Below are positions 8,275 to 19,621 of a stretch of 64,000 bases of DNA, piece after piece. The DNA is taken from the NCBI GenBank assembly GCA_030824075.1, contig JAVBYJ010000003.1:26871-90870 (forward strand). The letters are read 5' to 3'. Numbering within the stretch: the first letter of the stretch is position 1; each line of letters opens with the position of its first letter. A model generated the notes under the pieces. The model had not been told where the DNA came from, searched no databases, and saw only the letters and a list, made by a program, of their open reading frames with translations. The translations under genes were made by a program, and so were the position numbers. Source of the DNA: Geothrix sp. (GTDB lineage Bacteria; Acidobacteriota; Holophagae; Holophagales; Holophagaceae).

Positions 8275-9222
8275 ATGGTGCTCGACCACTTCGACCTTCC
8301 CACGACCTACGTGGACACGCCCGAAAAGCTGCAGGAAGCTCTCCCCCTGTGGCATTCCGCGGGCGTGCTCTCGGTGGATATCGAATGCAGTCTCACCGGC
8401 ATGCATCACTGCGTGCTCGCGCTGATTCAGGTCGCCACCCACGACCAGGCCTGGTTGGTGGACCCGCTGGCCCTGGGTGAACTCACGCGCCCCGCGCTGC
8501 TGGCCATGGCGCAGGTCCCCTGGATCGTCCATGACTTCTCCGGCGACGGCATCGTCTTCAAGCGCATCTACGACGTCGTGCCCGAGAGCATCTTCGACAC
8601 CATGCTGCTCTCCAGGGCTCTGGGATACCCGCTGCCGGGCCTGAAGACGATGGCCAAGCTCAAGTTGGGCATCGACATCCCCAAGGAGGAACAGGACTCC
8701 AACTGGATGCTGCGGCCCCTTCGCGAGGCCCAGATCAGCTACGCCAGCCGCGATGCGGCGCTGTTGCTGCCCCTGCTGCGAACCCTGGCCGACGAGGCCG
8801 AGGCGAAGCGGGACCACCCAGAGATCGGCCCCCGCCTGGCCACCCTGCCCAGGGAGATGCGGCACCTGTTGAAGCGGGTGCGGGCCTATGCGTCCCCCAA
8901 GCACGACCCCGTGGTGGAGAAAGTCAAACACCTGGGGGACCTCGCTGTGGACCGCGCCCGGAAACTCACCGCCCTGCGCTGGGCCTGGGGCAACGAAGGC
9001 GACGTGGGTGCCGTCATGGAACTGGGCAACCGCTGGATCATGGCCCGTCTGGCCCATCCTCCCGCCACCAAAGAGGCCCTGGAGCGTACCATCCCCAATC
9101 CCCGATTCCGCCGCAAACGCCTGGACGCCCTCTGGGACGTTTTCAGCCAAGGGGCGCATGAAACTCAGGAAGAGCCGGATTCGTCCGATGGACTGATCTG
9201 GAACAACCCTGGACGGCCATGA
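8275..9222 (+). CDS. rnd: Ribonuclease D-like 3'-5' exonuclease
   Basis: About 315 aa. DEDD-superfamily exonuclease motifs are in order: Exo I VLSVDIECSL, Exo II HDFSGDGIVF, and Exo III YASRDAALLLPLL (the DEDDy tyrosine). The C-terminal third is helical and matches an HRDC-like region. RNase D trims the 3' end of tRNA precursors. Two starts are possible: 8275 (MVLDHFDLP, used here) or 8245 (MEEHLRHTDG); neither has a strong ribosome site. The stop overlaps the fliW start by 4 bp (ATGA), so the two are probably cotranslated. Confidence 0.9.
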   Translation: MVLDHFDLPTTYVDTPEKLQEALPLWHSAGVLSVDIECSLTGMHHCVLALIQVATHDQAWLVDPLALGELTRPALLAMAQVPWIVHDFSGDGIVFKRIYDVVPESIFDTMLLSRALGYPLPGLKTMAKLKLGIDIPKEEQDSNWMLRPLREAQISYASRDAALLLPLLRTLADEAEAKRDHPEIGPRLATLPREMRHLLKRVRAYASPKHDPVVEKVKHLGDLAVDRARKLTALRWAWGNEGDVGAVMELGNRWIMARLAHPPATKEALERTIPNPRFRRKRLDALWDVFSQGAHETQEEPDSSDGLIWNNPGRP

Positions 9223-9641
9223 ACCCCACACCAGATCCAACCCCTGCCTCCGACGATGGCATCCTCCTGGCCTTCCCCAAGGGCCTGCTGGGCTTTCCGC
9301 AACTCACCACCTTCCGCTTGTTCGAACCCCAGGACGGCTACCCCCTGAAGTTCCTCCAATCCGTGGAAGACCAGGCCATCTCGTTCACATGCATTGATCC
9401 GGTCAGCATCAAGGCGGACTACGCGGTGCACCTGCGGGACGAGGAGGCCGAGGCCCTCAACCTGGAATCCCAGGCAGACGCCATGATCCTCACCCTGGTG
9501 GTGATCCCGGAGGATCCCCGGCGCATGACCACCAACCTGGCCGGCCCCCTTGTCGTGAATGTGAAGACCCGCGTGGGCTATCAGATCGCCTTGAACGCCG
9601 AGGTCTACCCGCTGCGATTCCCCATCCTGGGCCAGGGCTGA
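9219..9641 (+). CDS. fliW: Flagellar assembly factor FliW
   Basis: 140 aa, the usual FliW length. Signature stretches are FPKGLLGFPQLTTFRL, FLQSVEDQAISFTCIDP and a C-terminal NLAGPLVVN. FliW binds and allosterically inhibits CsrA, and is released when it binds flagellin, so it couples flagellin level to translation. The csrA gene follows 65 bp downstream, the classic pairing in bacteria that use the FliW-CsrA-flagellin switch. The start ATG overlaps the rnd stop. Confidence 0.95.
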   Translation: MNPTPDPTPASDDGILLAFPKGLLGFPQLTTFRLFEPQDGYPLKFLQSVEDQAISFTCIDPVSIKADYAVHLRDEEAEALNLESQADAMILTLVVIPEDPRRMTTNLAGPLVVNVKTRVGYQIALNAEVYPLRFPILGQG

Positions 9642-9705
9642 CCACAAAACCCGGCGTTGCCGCGACGACATGGGGTTTTGCCGCGGGCTCTGGTACCCTT
9701 CGACC

Positions 9706-9957
9706 ATGCTCGTCATCACGAGGAAGTCGGAACAATCCATCATGATCGGAGGCGAAGTCGAGGTGATCGTCCTCGGCATCACCAAGGACGGTGTCCGCCT
9801 GGGCATCAGGGCCCCGAGAAGTGTCCAAGTCCACCGTCGCGAGGTATTTGAGGCGATCGCCGCCGAGAACCGGGCCGCCACCGTGACCAAGGTCCCCGTC
9901 CAGGACGCCGCCGCCCTGCTCCGAGCCGCTCAAGTCCGGAAGCCCCACGTCCGATGA
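9706..9957 (+). CDS. csrA: Carbon storage regulator CsrA (translational regulator)
   Basis: 83 aa from the ATG at 9706. The N-terminus MLVITRKSEQSIMIGGEVEV is the invariant RNA-binding strand of CsrA, with conserved R6, and residues LGIRAPRSVQVHRREVF complete the second RNA-binding surface. An earlier start at 9670 would add 12 residues not seen in the family. It has about 20 extra C-terminal residues (VQDAAALLRAAQVRKPHVR) compared with the 60-65 aa typical length; such tails occur in FliW-type CsrA proteins, where they contact FliW. Confidence 0.96.
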   Translation: MLVITRKSEQSIMIGGEVEVIVLGITKDGVRLGIRAPRSVQVHRREVFEAIAAENRAATVTKVPVQDAAALLRAAQVRKPHVR

Positions 9958-9976
9958 GCCATTGTTGAGGTTTCCC

Positions 9977-10147
9977 GTGGACATCACCGCCAGCGCAGCC
10001 GCCCAGACCCAGGCCATCACCCGGAGCCAGATCGCGGTCAGCGTACTCAAGAAGTCCCTGGATATCACCGCCCAGCAGGGTGCCGACCTGGCCAAGATGA
10101 TGGCGCAGGCGGGCAATGTGGGGCAGCGGGTGGATCTGTACGCGTAG
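9977..10147 (+). CDS. YjfB-family putative motility protein
   Basis: 56 aa from the GTG at 9977, selected because TTGAGG lies at 9965-9970 and the sequence VDITASAAAQTQAITRSQIA then matches the usual MDI-x-A start of the YjfB family. The central AVSVLKKSLDITAQQGADL is the conserved amphipathic helix. The family is annotated as putative motility protein because it sits beside flagellar genes; here it follows csrA by 19 bp and runs convergent to uvrA. No biochemical role is known. Confidence 0.8.
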   Translation: MDITASAAAQTQAITRSQIAVSVLKKSLDITAQQGADLAKMMAQAGNVGQRVDLYA

Positions 10148-10150
10148 GAC

Positions 10151-12982
<2,832 letters not shown>

Positions 12983-13091
12983 GGTCCTTTCAGCTTACGC
13001 GAATTTTTCGCCTCTGCGAATTGCATTAGGTCATCGCCCTGAAATCACCCTGGCGTCCCGGTGGAGCACTCGACCTAAGGTGCCGTAGCGA

Positions 13092-13116
13092 AATAACCAG
13101 AAAAACACTGGTTATT
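13092..13116. promoter_or_regulatory. Perfect 9-bp inverted repeat between uvrA and the CHAD gene
   Basis: AATAACCAG at 13092-13100 and its exact complement CTGGTTATT at 13108-13116, spaced by 7 nt. It lies 110 bp upstream of uvrA and 26 bp upstream of the CHAD gene, in the shared divergent promoter region. The dyad and spacing suit a dimeric repressor. It could be an SOS-type operator for uvrA, but it does not match a LexA box I can name, so the regulator is unassigned. Confidence 0.45.
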
Positions 13117-13141
13117 CCGAAACGGCTCCTAAAATCATCTG

Positions 13142-14053
13142 ATGCACCCAGCCGAATTGGCGATCCTGCTGCACCGCGCCCTTGAGGTCCGCTTGGCGCG
13201 GCTGCAGGAGCTGTTGGACCTGGATCACTGGGCCGACGACATGGAACAGCTCCACCGGGTCCGGGTGGCCGCCCGCCGCCTGGGCGCCGTGCTCGACCTC
13301 GTGGATCCTGAGGTCTATCCCGGGCACAAGGGGCAGCGCCGGGCCCTGAAAGGGCTCGTGGACACGCTGGGGCTGCCCCGGGAACTGGATGTCCACGCCG
13401 AACAGCTCCGGGCCTATCACCTCGAAGCCCGCACACCCGCCCACGCCGCCATGATCGAACACCTGCTGGAGCAGGTCGATCGGGGCCGCGCCAAGGCCCG
13501 TCGCGCCATGGAAAAGGAACTGGACCGGCTGCGCTTGCCGGATCTGCACCGTCTCCTCGACGTGCCTGCCCTGCAGAATCCCTTCCAGTCCACCTCCCTC
13601 CAGGAGGCCGCCTGGGCCTGCCTGGAGCCCCGCGCCCAGCTGGCCCTGAGCGATCTGGCCACCCTCGCCGCGCACGAAGACCCCATCGCCATGCACAAGG
13701 CTCGCGTCCGGATCAAGAAGCTGCGGTACGCCCTGGAGGCCCTGGAGGCGGCCTTCGGCGGGCCGCCTGAAGCCGTGCTGAAGGACCTGCGGGAGCTCCA
13801 AACGGTTCTCGGCGACCATCACGACCTCGCCGCCCTCGAAGCCCTGCTTTGGGAGGCAGACGCTCAGCTCCGCGCCCGGGATCGGCCGACCCTCTGCGGC
13901 GGGGTGCTCGATCTGCTGGGCGACGTCGCCGAGGCGCGGCGAACGGCCTTCGAGCGCTTCACCGCTCTGGCCCAGAACCAGGATCCCCACGCCTTCGCTC
14001 AGGCCGTGCGACCAGCTCTGGGCCTTCCCCTGGTGGATGGGGCCCAGGCATGA
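13142..14053 (+). CDS. CHAD domain protein
   Basis: 303 aa and almost entirely helical. Both repeats of the CHAD fold (conserved histidine alpha-helical domain) are visible: MEQLHRVRVAARRLGAVLDLV and a second copy PIAMHKARVRIKKLRYALEALE. Each carries the conserved HxxRVxxRRL/KKLR core whose basic residues bind inorganic polyphosphate in studied members. The N-terminal CYTH triphosphatase domain that often accompanies CHAD is absent. The stop codon overlaps the start of the sensor kinase (ATGA), so they form a two-gene unit; a polyphosphate or phosphate-related role for the pair is only an inference. Confidence 0.9.
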   Translation: MHPAELAILLHRALEVRLARLQELLDLDHWADDMEQLHRVRVAARRLGAVLDLVDPEVYPGHKGQRRALKGLVDTLGLPRELDVHAEQLRAYHLEARTPAHAAMIEHLLEQVDRGRAKARRAMEKELDRLRLPDLHRLLDVPALQNPFQSTSLQEAAWACLEPRAQLALSDLATLAAHEDPIAMHKARVRIKKLRYALEALEAAFGGPPEAVLKDLRELQTVLGDHHDLAALEALLWEADAQLRARDRPTLCGGVLDLLGDVAEARRTAFERFTALAQNQDPHAFAQAVRPALGLPLVDGAQA

Positions 14054-15675
14054 GCTTCTGGCACCTGCGGCTCCGGCCCCTGGCCTGGCTGCGCAGCCTG
14101 CATGCCAAGCTCTTCCTGCTGCTGGGCCTTGTCACCAGCGTGATCACGGTGGCCGTGGCCTACAACATCATCCGCAACAGCCGCCGGGAACTGGAACGCT
14201 ATTCCAAACAGCTGGTCATCGAAGCCGCGGGCACGGTGGAAACAGACATCGTGGAACGCGACCCCACCTTCAAGGACAGCGACAAGCTCGACCAGCTTCT
14301 GGCCAGCATCGCCGGGCCCGACCGCAGCATCTTCCAGATCGACGTCTTCAAGCGCGTGGGCAAGGGCAACGAAGTGGATCTGGTCCGATCCTCCGGTCAA
14401 GAGGAGGAGATCGAGTGGGGCCCGGAGATCGGTTCGTACCTCACGCTGCCCAAGGCCCAGGCCGAGCTCGTCGACCTCAACACCGGCCGCCAAGCCTGGA
14501 AGGTCTACCAACCCATCCGCGCCCACAAGCCCGGGCAACCAGCCATCGGCCTCGTCCGGGCCTACTGCGACCTGGAGCGCTGGGAGGTCGTCTGGGACAA
14601 CAACCTCAAGCGCACCCTGCATACCCTCCCCGGCGTGCTGTTGGGCGAATTCATCCTGCTCTGGCTCATCCTGCGGATGCTCATCAGCGATCCCATTGAG
14701 GCCATGGTCCTCACCATGCAACGCCTGGAGCGGGGTGAATCTGGCGCCCGCGCCCCCGTGCGCCGCAGCGACGAGCTGGGTCTCATCGCCGCCCGGTTCA
14801 ATGATATGGCCACCCAGATCCAGCGGGCCGGCGAGGAGCGCGAATCGCTCATTCGCGAGATCCGCGGCCTGAATGCCAACCTGCAGGACCGCATCGACGC
14901 CGCCCTGTCCGAACTCCAGGCCAAGAACGACGAACTGGCGGCCCTGGTGGAACGCAACGCGCTGCTCCGCGAGGAGCTGGGCGCCCAGGAACGGCTCGCC
15001 GTCGCGGGCCAGCTCACGGCCACCTTCGCCCATGAGGTGGGCACGCCCCTCAACCTCGTGACGGGACACCTCCAGCTGCTCGACGCGCAAAAGGACCTGC
15101 CGGACAAAACGCGCGAGCGCCTGCATGTCATCCATGCCCAGATCCAGCGGGTCGGGGACATCGTCCGCCGCCTGCTGGACCTCACCCGCCGTCCCCAGCT
15201 GAATCGCAAACCCCAGGCCTTCGCCGCCCTCCTGCAGGATCTGCAGCAGCTGTGGACCCCCACCCTGGCCGCCCATGGCATCACCGTCGAGGCCGAGGTT
15301 CCCCCGGAGTGCTGCCTGGACGTGGATCGCAAGCAGATGGAGCAGCTCTTCCTCAACCTCATGAACAACGCCGTGGACGCCATGCCGGAGGGCGGAACCG
15401 TACGGCTCAGGGCCAGGCCCGCCGAGGAGAGCACGCCGGGCGGCCTCTGGTGGGAACTGCACTTCCACGATTCGGGCCATGGCATCCCTGCCGATCTGCT
15501 GGGCCAGGTCTTCCGCCCCATGTTCACCACCAAGCCCGAAGGCAAGGGCACGGGCCTGGGCCTCAGCATCTGCCGCGAAATCGTCCGCGGACACGGCGGC
15601 GAGATCCGCATCGAAAGCCCAGAAGGCAAAGGGACCTGCGTGGTGTTCACCCTGCCGGGGGCGGTTTCGGCCTAG
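14050..15675 (+). CDS. Membrane sensor histidine kinase (HAMP, HisKA, HATPase)
   Basis: 541 aa. TM1 is about residues 17-38 (LFLLLGLVTSVITVAVAYNI), an extracytoplasmic domain follows to about 190, then TM2 (about 195-215). A HAMP domain (DPIEAMVLTMQRLERGESG) leads into a coiled coil. The phospho-acceptor is H328 in AHEVGTPLNLVTG, a variant with Val-Gly where most kinases have Leu-Arg/Lys. The N box (LFLNLMNNAVDAMPEG), G1 (FHDSGHGIP) and G2 (GKGTGLGLSIC) are intact. The start at 14050 overlaps the CHAD stop. No response regulator is adjacent, so it is an orphan kinase. Confidence 0.92.
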   Translation: MSFWHLRLRPLAWLRSLHAKLFLLLGLVTSVITVAVAYNIIRNSRRELERYSKQLVIEAAGTVETDIVERDPTFKDSDKLDQLLASIAGPDRSIFQIDVFKRVGKGNEVDLVRSSGQEEEIEWGPEIGSYLTLPKAQAELVDLNTGRQAWKVYQPIRAHKPGQPAIGLVRAYCDLERWEVVWDNNLKRTLHTLPGVLLGEFILLWLILRMLISDPIEAMVLTMQRLERGESGARAPVRRSDELGLIAARFNDMATQIQRAGEERESLIREIRGLNANLQDRIDAALSELQAKNDELAALVERNALLREELGAQERLAVAGQLTATFAHEVGTPLNLVTGHLQLLDAQKDLPDKTRERLHVIHAQIQRVGDIVRRLLDLTRRPQLNRKPQAFAALLQDLQQLWTPTLAAHGITVEAEVPPECCLDVDRKQMEQLFLNLMNNAVDAMPEGGTVRLRARPAEESTPGGLWWELHFHDSGHGIPADLLGQVFRPMFTTKPEGKGTGLGLSICREIVRGHGGEIRIESPEGKGTCVVFTLPGAVSA

Positions 15676-16463
15676 ATTTCCACCACTTCCACATCCCCCA
15701 GCGCCTCTTCCAGAAAGCGGTTTCCCACTTCCTTCAGGCGGCTGCTGGCATCGGTGAGCTGGACGCGGAGTTCGCCGCGGGCACTGGCGGTGCGGTAGCC
15801 CAGGCTCCCCTTCAACAGGCGATCCACGGCCTGGGCGGTGACGCGGCCGCTGTCGATCCAGCGGGTGCCCGGACGGCTGCGCTCCAGGCTGGTCATCAGG
15901 GTCGGGTAGTGGGTGCAGCCCAGCACCACGGTCTTCACCTCGAAGGGCAGCTGGTTCAGGTAGCGGCGGCAGATGCTGTCGGTGACGGGATCGTCGAACC
16001 AGCCCTCCTCCGCCAGGGGCACCAGCAGCGGGCAGGCCACGCTGTGGATGACTTTCTCGGGATCGCGCCGGTGGATGGCCGCGTCATAGGCGGCGCTGCC
16101 GATGGTGGCCAGGGTGCCGATGATCCCCACAGGGCCCGGGAACTCCGCCGCGGCCTCGGCGCCGGGCTCGATCACCCCGATCACCGGGCAGGGGCTCACC
16201 GCCTGGAGGGCTGTCAGGCCGTGGGCGCTGGCGGTGTTGCAGGCGATGACGATGAGCTTGGGATCGTGGCGCTGGAGCAGCTCGCCCATCTGCAGCGTGT
16301 ACCGTTCGATGGTGCGGTGGCTCTTGGTGCCATAGGGCAGGCGCGCCGTATCGCCGAGGTAGACCAGATCCTCCTCGGGCAGCAGCTGGCGCAGGGCGTG
16401 AATGACGGTCAGCCCGCCGATGCCCGAATCGAACACCCCGATGGGCTGGTCCGCTCGGATCAT
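15672..16463 (-). CDS. murI: Glutamate racemase
   Basis: 263 aa from the ATG at 16463. MurI makes D-glutamate for peptidoglycan. The N-terminus PIGVFDSGIGGLTVIHAL and the two catalytic cysteine motifs VIACNTASAH and VLGCTHYPTL are intact. The ATG overlaps the prmA stop (ATGA), which fixes the start and indicates cotranslation; an upstream in-frame start at 16496 lies inside prmA and adds no conserved residues. The 3' end overlaps that of the convergent sensor kinase by 4 bp. Confidence 0.97.
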   Translation of the reverse strand: MIRADQPIGVFDSGIGGLTVIHALRQLLPEEDLVYLGDTARLPYGTKSHRTIERYTLQMGELLQRHDPKLIVIACNTASAHGLTALQAVSPCPVIGVIEPGAEAAAEFPGPVGIIGTLATIGSAAYDAAIHRRDPEKVIHSVACPLLVPLAEEGWFDDPVTDSICRRYLNQLPFEVKTVVLGCTHYPTLMTSLERSRPGTRWIDSGRVTAQAVDRLLKGSLGYRTASARGELRVQLTDASSRLKEVGNRFLEEALGDVEVVEI

Positions 16464-17329
16464 GCCTGGGTCCGCACGGCCAGGATCGCGATCCACTCGC
16501 CTTCTTTCAGCACTTTCTCCGGCTGGAAGCCGTGCGAGGCGAGGCTCACCAGGGCTTCGTCGGTGCGCTCGGCTAGGATGCCACTGGCGATGAGCCAGCC
16601 ACCCGGGGCGGCCACGTCGGCCATGCGCGGCAGCAGCTCCTGGATGGTCTGCAGCAGGATGTTCGCAAGCAGGCCCGCGTAGGGGCCCGTCACCCGAGAA
16701 TCATCCAGCGTGCCGACGAAGCTCGAGTAGGGTTTCGCGCCCTTCAACAGATGGGCATTCAAGTCGATGAGTTCGCCCATGGCCGGGCCGCAATCGGGAT
16801 CGATGTCGAAGGCGGTGAGCCGCTGCCCCCCCAACAGGAAGGCCGCCAGCGACAGGATGCCGGTGCCTGCGCCGATGTCGAGGACGGGTCCCTTCAACCG
16901 GCCGGCCGCCGCCAGTTCCTCCAGCAACACCATGCAAAGCCGCGTGGTCTCATGGCCCCCGGTTCCAAAGGCGAGGCCGGGGTTCACCACCAGATCGATG
17001 CGACCCTGCGGACCGGGCGTCTCGTCCCAGAGGGGGCGCACATGGAAGCGCGCACCCACCTCGAAGGCGCCGAAGCCCTCGCGGCTCTTGACCAGCCAGT
17101 CCTCGTCGCCGAAGGCCTCGGCCTCGACGAGGTGGACGCCCGGAAAGGCCCCCAACCCCCCGGCATCCGGCGGCGCCTGGTCCGGCGGGAAGTACGCGTA
17201 GCAGGCCCGCGGAGGGTCGGCCTCGCGATAGAAAGCGGAGGAGCCCCCTTCCTCCAGCCAGGTACACAGCGCCTCTTCCTGCGCATCAGGCACATCGAGT
17301 TTCCACCGCAGATGAATCACGTTCGTCAC
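16460..17329 (-). CDS. prmA: Ribosomal protein L11 methyltransferase
   Basis: 289 aa. PrmA trimethylates lysines and the N-terminus of ribosomal protein L11. The N-terminal L11-recognition domain (about 1-100) precedes a Rossmann SAM-binding fold with motif I VLDIGAGTGILSLAA, motif II LTAFDIDPDCGPA and the PrmA-specific PGLAFGTGGHETTRLCM loop. The motif IV region reads LLANILLQTI, like the family's (V/A)NI. It heads a two-gene operon with murI. Confidence 0.95.
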   Translation of the reverse strand: MTNVIHLRWKLDVPDAQEEALCTWLEEGGSSAFYREADPPRACYAYFPPDQAPPDAGGLGAFPGVHLVEAEAFGDEDWLVKSREGFGAFEVGARFHVRPLWDETPGPQGRIDLVVNPGLAFGTGGHETTRLCMVLLEELAAAGRLKGPVLDIGAGTGILSLAAFLLGGQRLTAFDIDPDCGPAMGELIDLNAHLLKGAKPYSSFVGTLDDSRVTGPYAGLLANILLQTIQELLPRMADVAAPGGWLIASGILAERTDEALVSLASHGFQPEKVLKEGEWIAILAVRTQA

Positions 17330-17422
17330 GCGGCACCTCCCTGTGCCGCGCCCTCGGGCCTCGGCTTCGCCAAAGTGGCATTCCGCTCCAGTTCCATGCT
17401 CATGCCGCTAGATTAGCAGCCC

Positions 17423-17478
17423 CTATTCGGCCTCCGCTTCGGCGTCCTCGAGGTCCAGCCGCTTCATCTTCTTCGCCC
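17423..17478 (-). pseudogene. Relic duplicate of the 3' end of the adjacent sigma-54 regulator gene
   Basis: Read on the minus strand, this stretch encodes [16 protein letters not shown] followed by a stop. The real regulator gene 90 bp upstream ends [19 protein letters not shown]. The DNA is near-identical over ATGAAGCGGCTGGA and CTCGAGGA. An in-frame TGA a few codons upstream means only about 16-20 codons survive and there is no start, so this is a tail fragment, not a gene. It probably arose from a short duplication or from loss of a second paralogue's body. Confidence 0.7.
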
Positions 17479-17511
17479 TTCGGGCTCAGGCCTCTGGTCT
17501 GGGCTTTGGGG

Positions 17512-18951
17512 CTAATCCTCTTCGGCCGTGATGGATTCGCCTTCCTCGAGATCCAGCCGCTTCATTTTTTCGAGGAAGGTGGTGCGCTTGAGCCCCAGCA
17601 GGTCGGCGGCGCGTTTCTTATTGCCCCGCGTGATGGCGAGGCTCTGGAGCATGAGCCGCTTCTCCATGTCCGACACCACCTGGTTCAGGTCCAGCCCCTC
17701 GGGCGGCAGGTCCGTGCCATACGCCGCGGTGGGCTGGGTCGTGAACGCCTCGGCGAGGACAGGCGTGAAGGCCACCGTCGTTCCGGCAACTTCGGCCACC
17801 GGGGTTTCGTTCATGCGCTCCGCCAGGAAGGCGAAATCCTCCCGCGTGAGCACGGGGCGCTTGCCCGAAAGCACGATGGCGCGCTCGATGGCATTCTCCA
17901 GCTGGCGCACATTGCCGGGCCAGGGCAGGGACATGAGCAGCGGGTCCACGCTGGGGTGCAGGGCCTTGGGATAGAGGCCGTGCTCGCGGGCCTTGCGGTT
18001 GAGGAAGTGCTGGGCCAGGAAAGGCACCTCTTCCCGGCGGGCCCGCAGGGGCGGCATCGTGATGGGCACCACTTCGAGCCGATAGAACAGGTCCTCGCGG
18101 AAGCTCCCGTCCTGCACCTTCTTCCACAGGTCCACGTTGGAGGCGGTCACCACCCGCACGTCCACCTTCACCGGTGCCCCTCCGCCCAGGGGCTGCACCT
18201 CGCGCTCCTGCAGCACGCGCAGCAGGCGCACCTGAGCGCCCAGGGGCATGGTGCCCACCTCGTCGAGGAAGATCGTGCCGCCGTGGGCCTCGCGGAACTT
18301 GCCCGGCGTGTCCTTCCGCGCGTCCGTGAAGGCGCCCTTGTTGTAGCCAAAGAGTTCGGATTCCAGCAGGTTCTCGGGGATGGCGCCGCAGTGCACGGCC
18401 ACGAAGGATTCAGCAGTATCGGCGCTCATGCGGTGGATGGCCCGGGCGATGACTTCCTTGCCCGTGCCGCTCTCACCCAGCAGCAGCACCGTGGCGCGGG
18501 TGGCGGCGGCGCTGCGGGCACGGGCCAGCACATCCTGCATGGCCACGCTGGTGCCCACGAGGCCGAAGGCCAGCGCCTGGGATGCGGTCAGCTGCGTGGT
18601 GGTGCCCGAACGGGGGCGCAGGCCCGGCATGGGGGGCTCAGGGCCCAGCACACCCCAGCGCACGGAGCCCAGAGATCCCCACTCCGTCAGGGCCTTGGGA
18701 TCCATGGGGGCGGCGTCGGGTTTCAGCCCCAACAGGATCGGCAACGCCGCGACCTCGGCCATCATGCGGTTCAGTTCCGGCGGCGGCCAGGCGCCCTTGG
18801 CGCTGATCACCCACAGGTCCACATCCCGGGGCGCCAGCGCGGGAGAGGCCCCACGATCCACCGTCACGTCCCACAGCGCCGCCCACCGATGCTCCAGCCC
18901 CCCGGTGTCGTCCCCGAGGGTGGACCAGTGAAGGCGGGGCAGGTGGGTCAT
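17512..18951 (-). CDS. Sigma-54-dependent transcriptional activator (NtrC family) with GAFTDA loop
   Basis: 479 aa. Residues 1-125 form a divergent receiver-like or unknown sensor domain without a recognisable phospho-acceptor Asp. The AAA+ domain spans about 130-370: Walker A GESGTGKE at 159-166, Walker B TIFLDE at 226-231, and the sigma-54 contact loop at 206-211, which reads GAFTDA instead of the consensus GAFTGA. A Fis-type helix-turn-helix is at the C-terminus ([20 protein letters not shown]). It is an orphan without an adjacent kinase. The start at 18951 gives [10 protein letters not shown]; the first 100 residues have low similarity to anything I recognise. Confidence 0.92.
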   Translation of the reverse strand: MTHLPRLHWSTLGDDTGGLEHRWAALWDVTVDRGASPALAPRDVDLWVISAKGAWPPPELNRMMAEVAALPILLGLKPDAAPMDPKALTEWGSLGSVRWGVLGPEPPMPGLRPRSGTTTQLTASQALAFGLVGTSVAMQDVLARARSAAATRATVLLLGESGTGKEVIARAIHRMSADTAESFVAVHCGAIPENLLESELFGYNKGAFTDARKDTPGKFREAHGGTIFLDEVGTMPLGAQVRLLRVLQEREVQPLGGGAPVKVDVRVVTASNVDLWKKVQDGSFREDLFYRLEVVPITMPPLRARREEVPFLAQHFLNRKAREHGLYPKALHPSVDPLLMSLPWPGNVRQLENAIERAIVLSGKRPVLTREDFAFLAERMNETPVAEVAGTTVAFTPVLAEAFTTQPTAAYGTDLPPEGLDLNQVVSDMEKRLMLQSLAITRGNKKRAADLLGLKRTTFLEKMKRLDLEEGESITAEED

Positions 18952-18995
18952 AAGCTCCTAGGTTGGATTCAGCCTAGATGCAGAGGTTTGAGGGT

Positions 18996-19033
18996 CAAGT
19001 CAAAAAAATGACGGGGCCAAAAAATGTGACTTG
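18996..19033. promoter_or_regulatory. Inverted repeat in the divergent promoter region of the regulator and redoxin genes
   Basis: CAAGTCA at 18996-19002 and TGACTTG at 19027-19033 form a 7-bp dyad around an A-rich, GGGGCC-containing centre. It sits between the start of the sigma-54 activator (minus) and the first redoxin gene (plus). No clear -24/-12 sigma-54 promoter (GG-N10-GC) is visible here. It may be an operator; the regulator is unknown. Confidence 0.3.
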
Positions 19034-19072
19034 CCTCCCGGCCTACGATGGAAGTGCACCCCGGAGGTCCGC

Positions 19073-19621
19073 ATGGCACTCACGGAATCCACCATGGTCC
19101 CGCTCGGCACGGCCTGTCCGGACTTCACCCTGCCCGGTGTGGATGGTCGGCTCTGGTCGCTCCATGATTTCCATACGCCAGCCCTGCTGGTGGTGGTGAT
19201 GTGCAACCACTGTCCCTATGTCCAGGCCATCGACGACCGCCTCAACGATCTGGCCAAGGCCTACGCCGGGCGATGCGGCGTGGTGGCCCTCAACGCCAAC
19301 GATGCGGTGGCCTACCCGGAGGACAGCTTCGAGGCCATGCGCCAGCGGGGCAGGGCCAAGGGCTACGTCTTCCCCTATCTTTGGGACGAGGAGCAGACCC
19401 TGGCCCGGGCCCTGGGCGCCGTGTGCACGCCGGACTTCTTCCTCTATGACTCGCACCGCCGCCTGCAGTACCGGGGCCGCCTGGACGACAACTGGAAGGA
19501 TGCCGCGCGCGTCACCCGGCCGGAGCTGAAGGAGGCCATCGAGGGCGTGCTGGCGGGCGAGGATCCGCTGGAGACGCAGCATCCAAGCATGGGCTGCAGC
19601 ATCAAGTGGAGGCTCCGATGA
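19073..19621 (+). CDS. Redoxin / AhpC-TSA-like thioredoxin-fold protein (cytosolic)
   Basis: 182 aa from the ATG at 19073, with GGAGG at 19063-19067. Thioredoxin fold of the AhpC/TSA redoxin group: ACPDFTLPGVDGRLWSL, then the active-site stretch VVVMCNHCPYVQAIDDRL with a CxxC (CNHC), and C-terminal GAVCTPDFFLYDSHRRLQYRGRLDDN. The ending GCSIKWRL is characteristic of this subgroup. No signal peptide, so probably cytoplasmic. It overlaps a second, exported paralogue by 4 bp. Likely a thiol reductase or peroxidase-like protein; the substrate is unknown. Confidence 0.86.
   Translation: MALTESTMVPLGTACPDFTLPGVDGRLWSLHDFHTPALLVVVMCNHCPYVQAIDDRLNDLAKAYAGRCGVVALNANDAVAYPEDSFEAMRQRGRAKGYVFPYLWDEEQTLARALGAVCTPDFFLYDSHRRLQYRGRLDDNWKDAARVTRPELKEAIEGVLAGEDPLETQHPSMGCSIKWRLR

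Noticed and set aside
18996..19033. Sigma-54 (-24/-12) promoter before the redoxin genes
   Set aside because: GGGGCC and TTGCC are both present but the GG to GC spacing is too long for a sigma-54 promoter.
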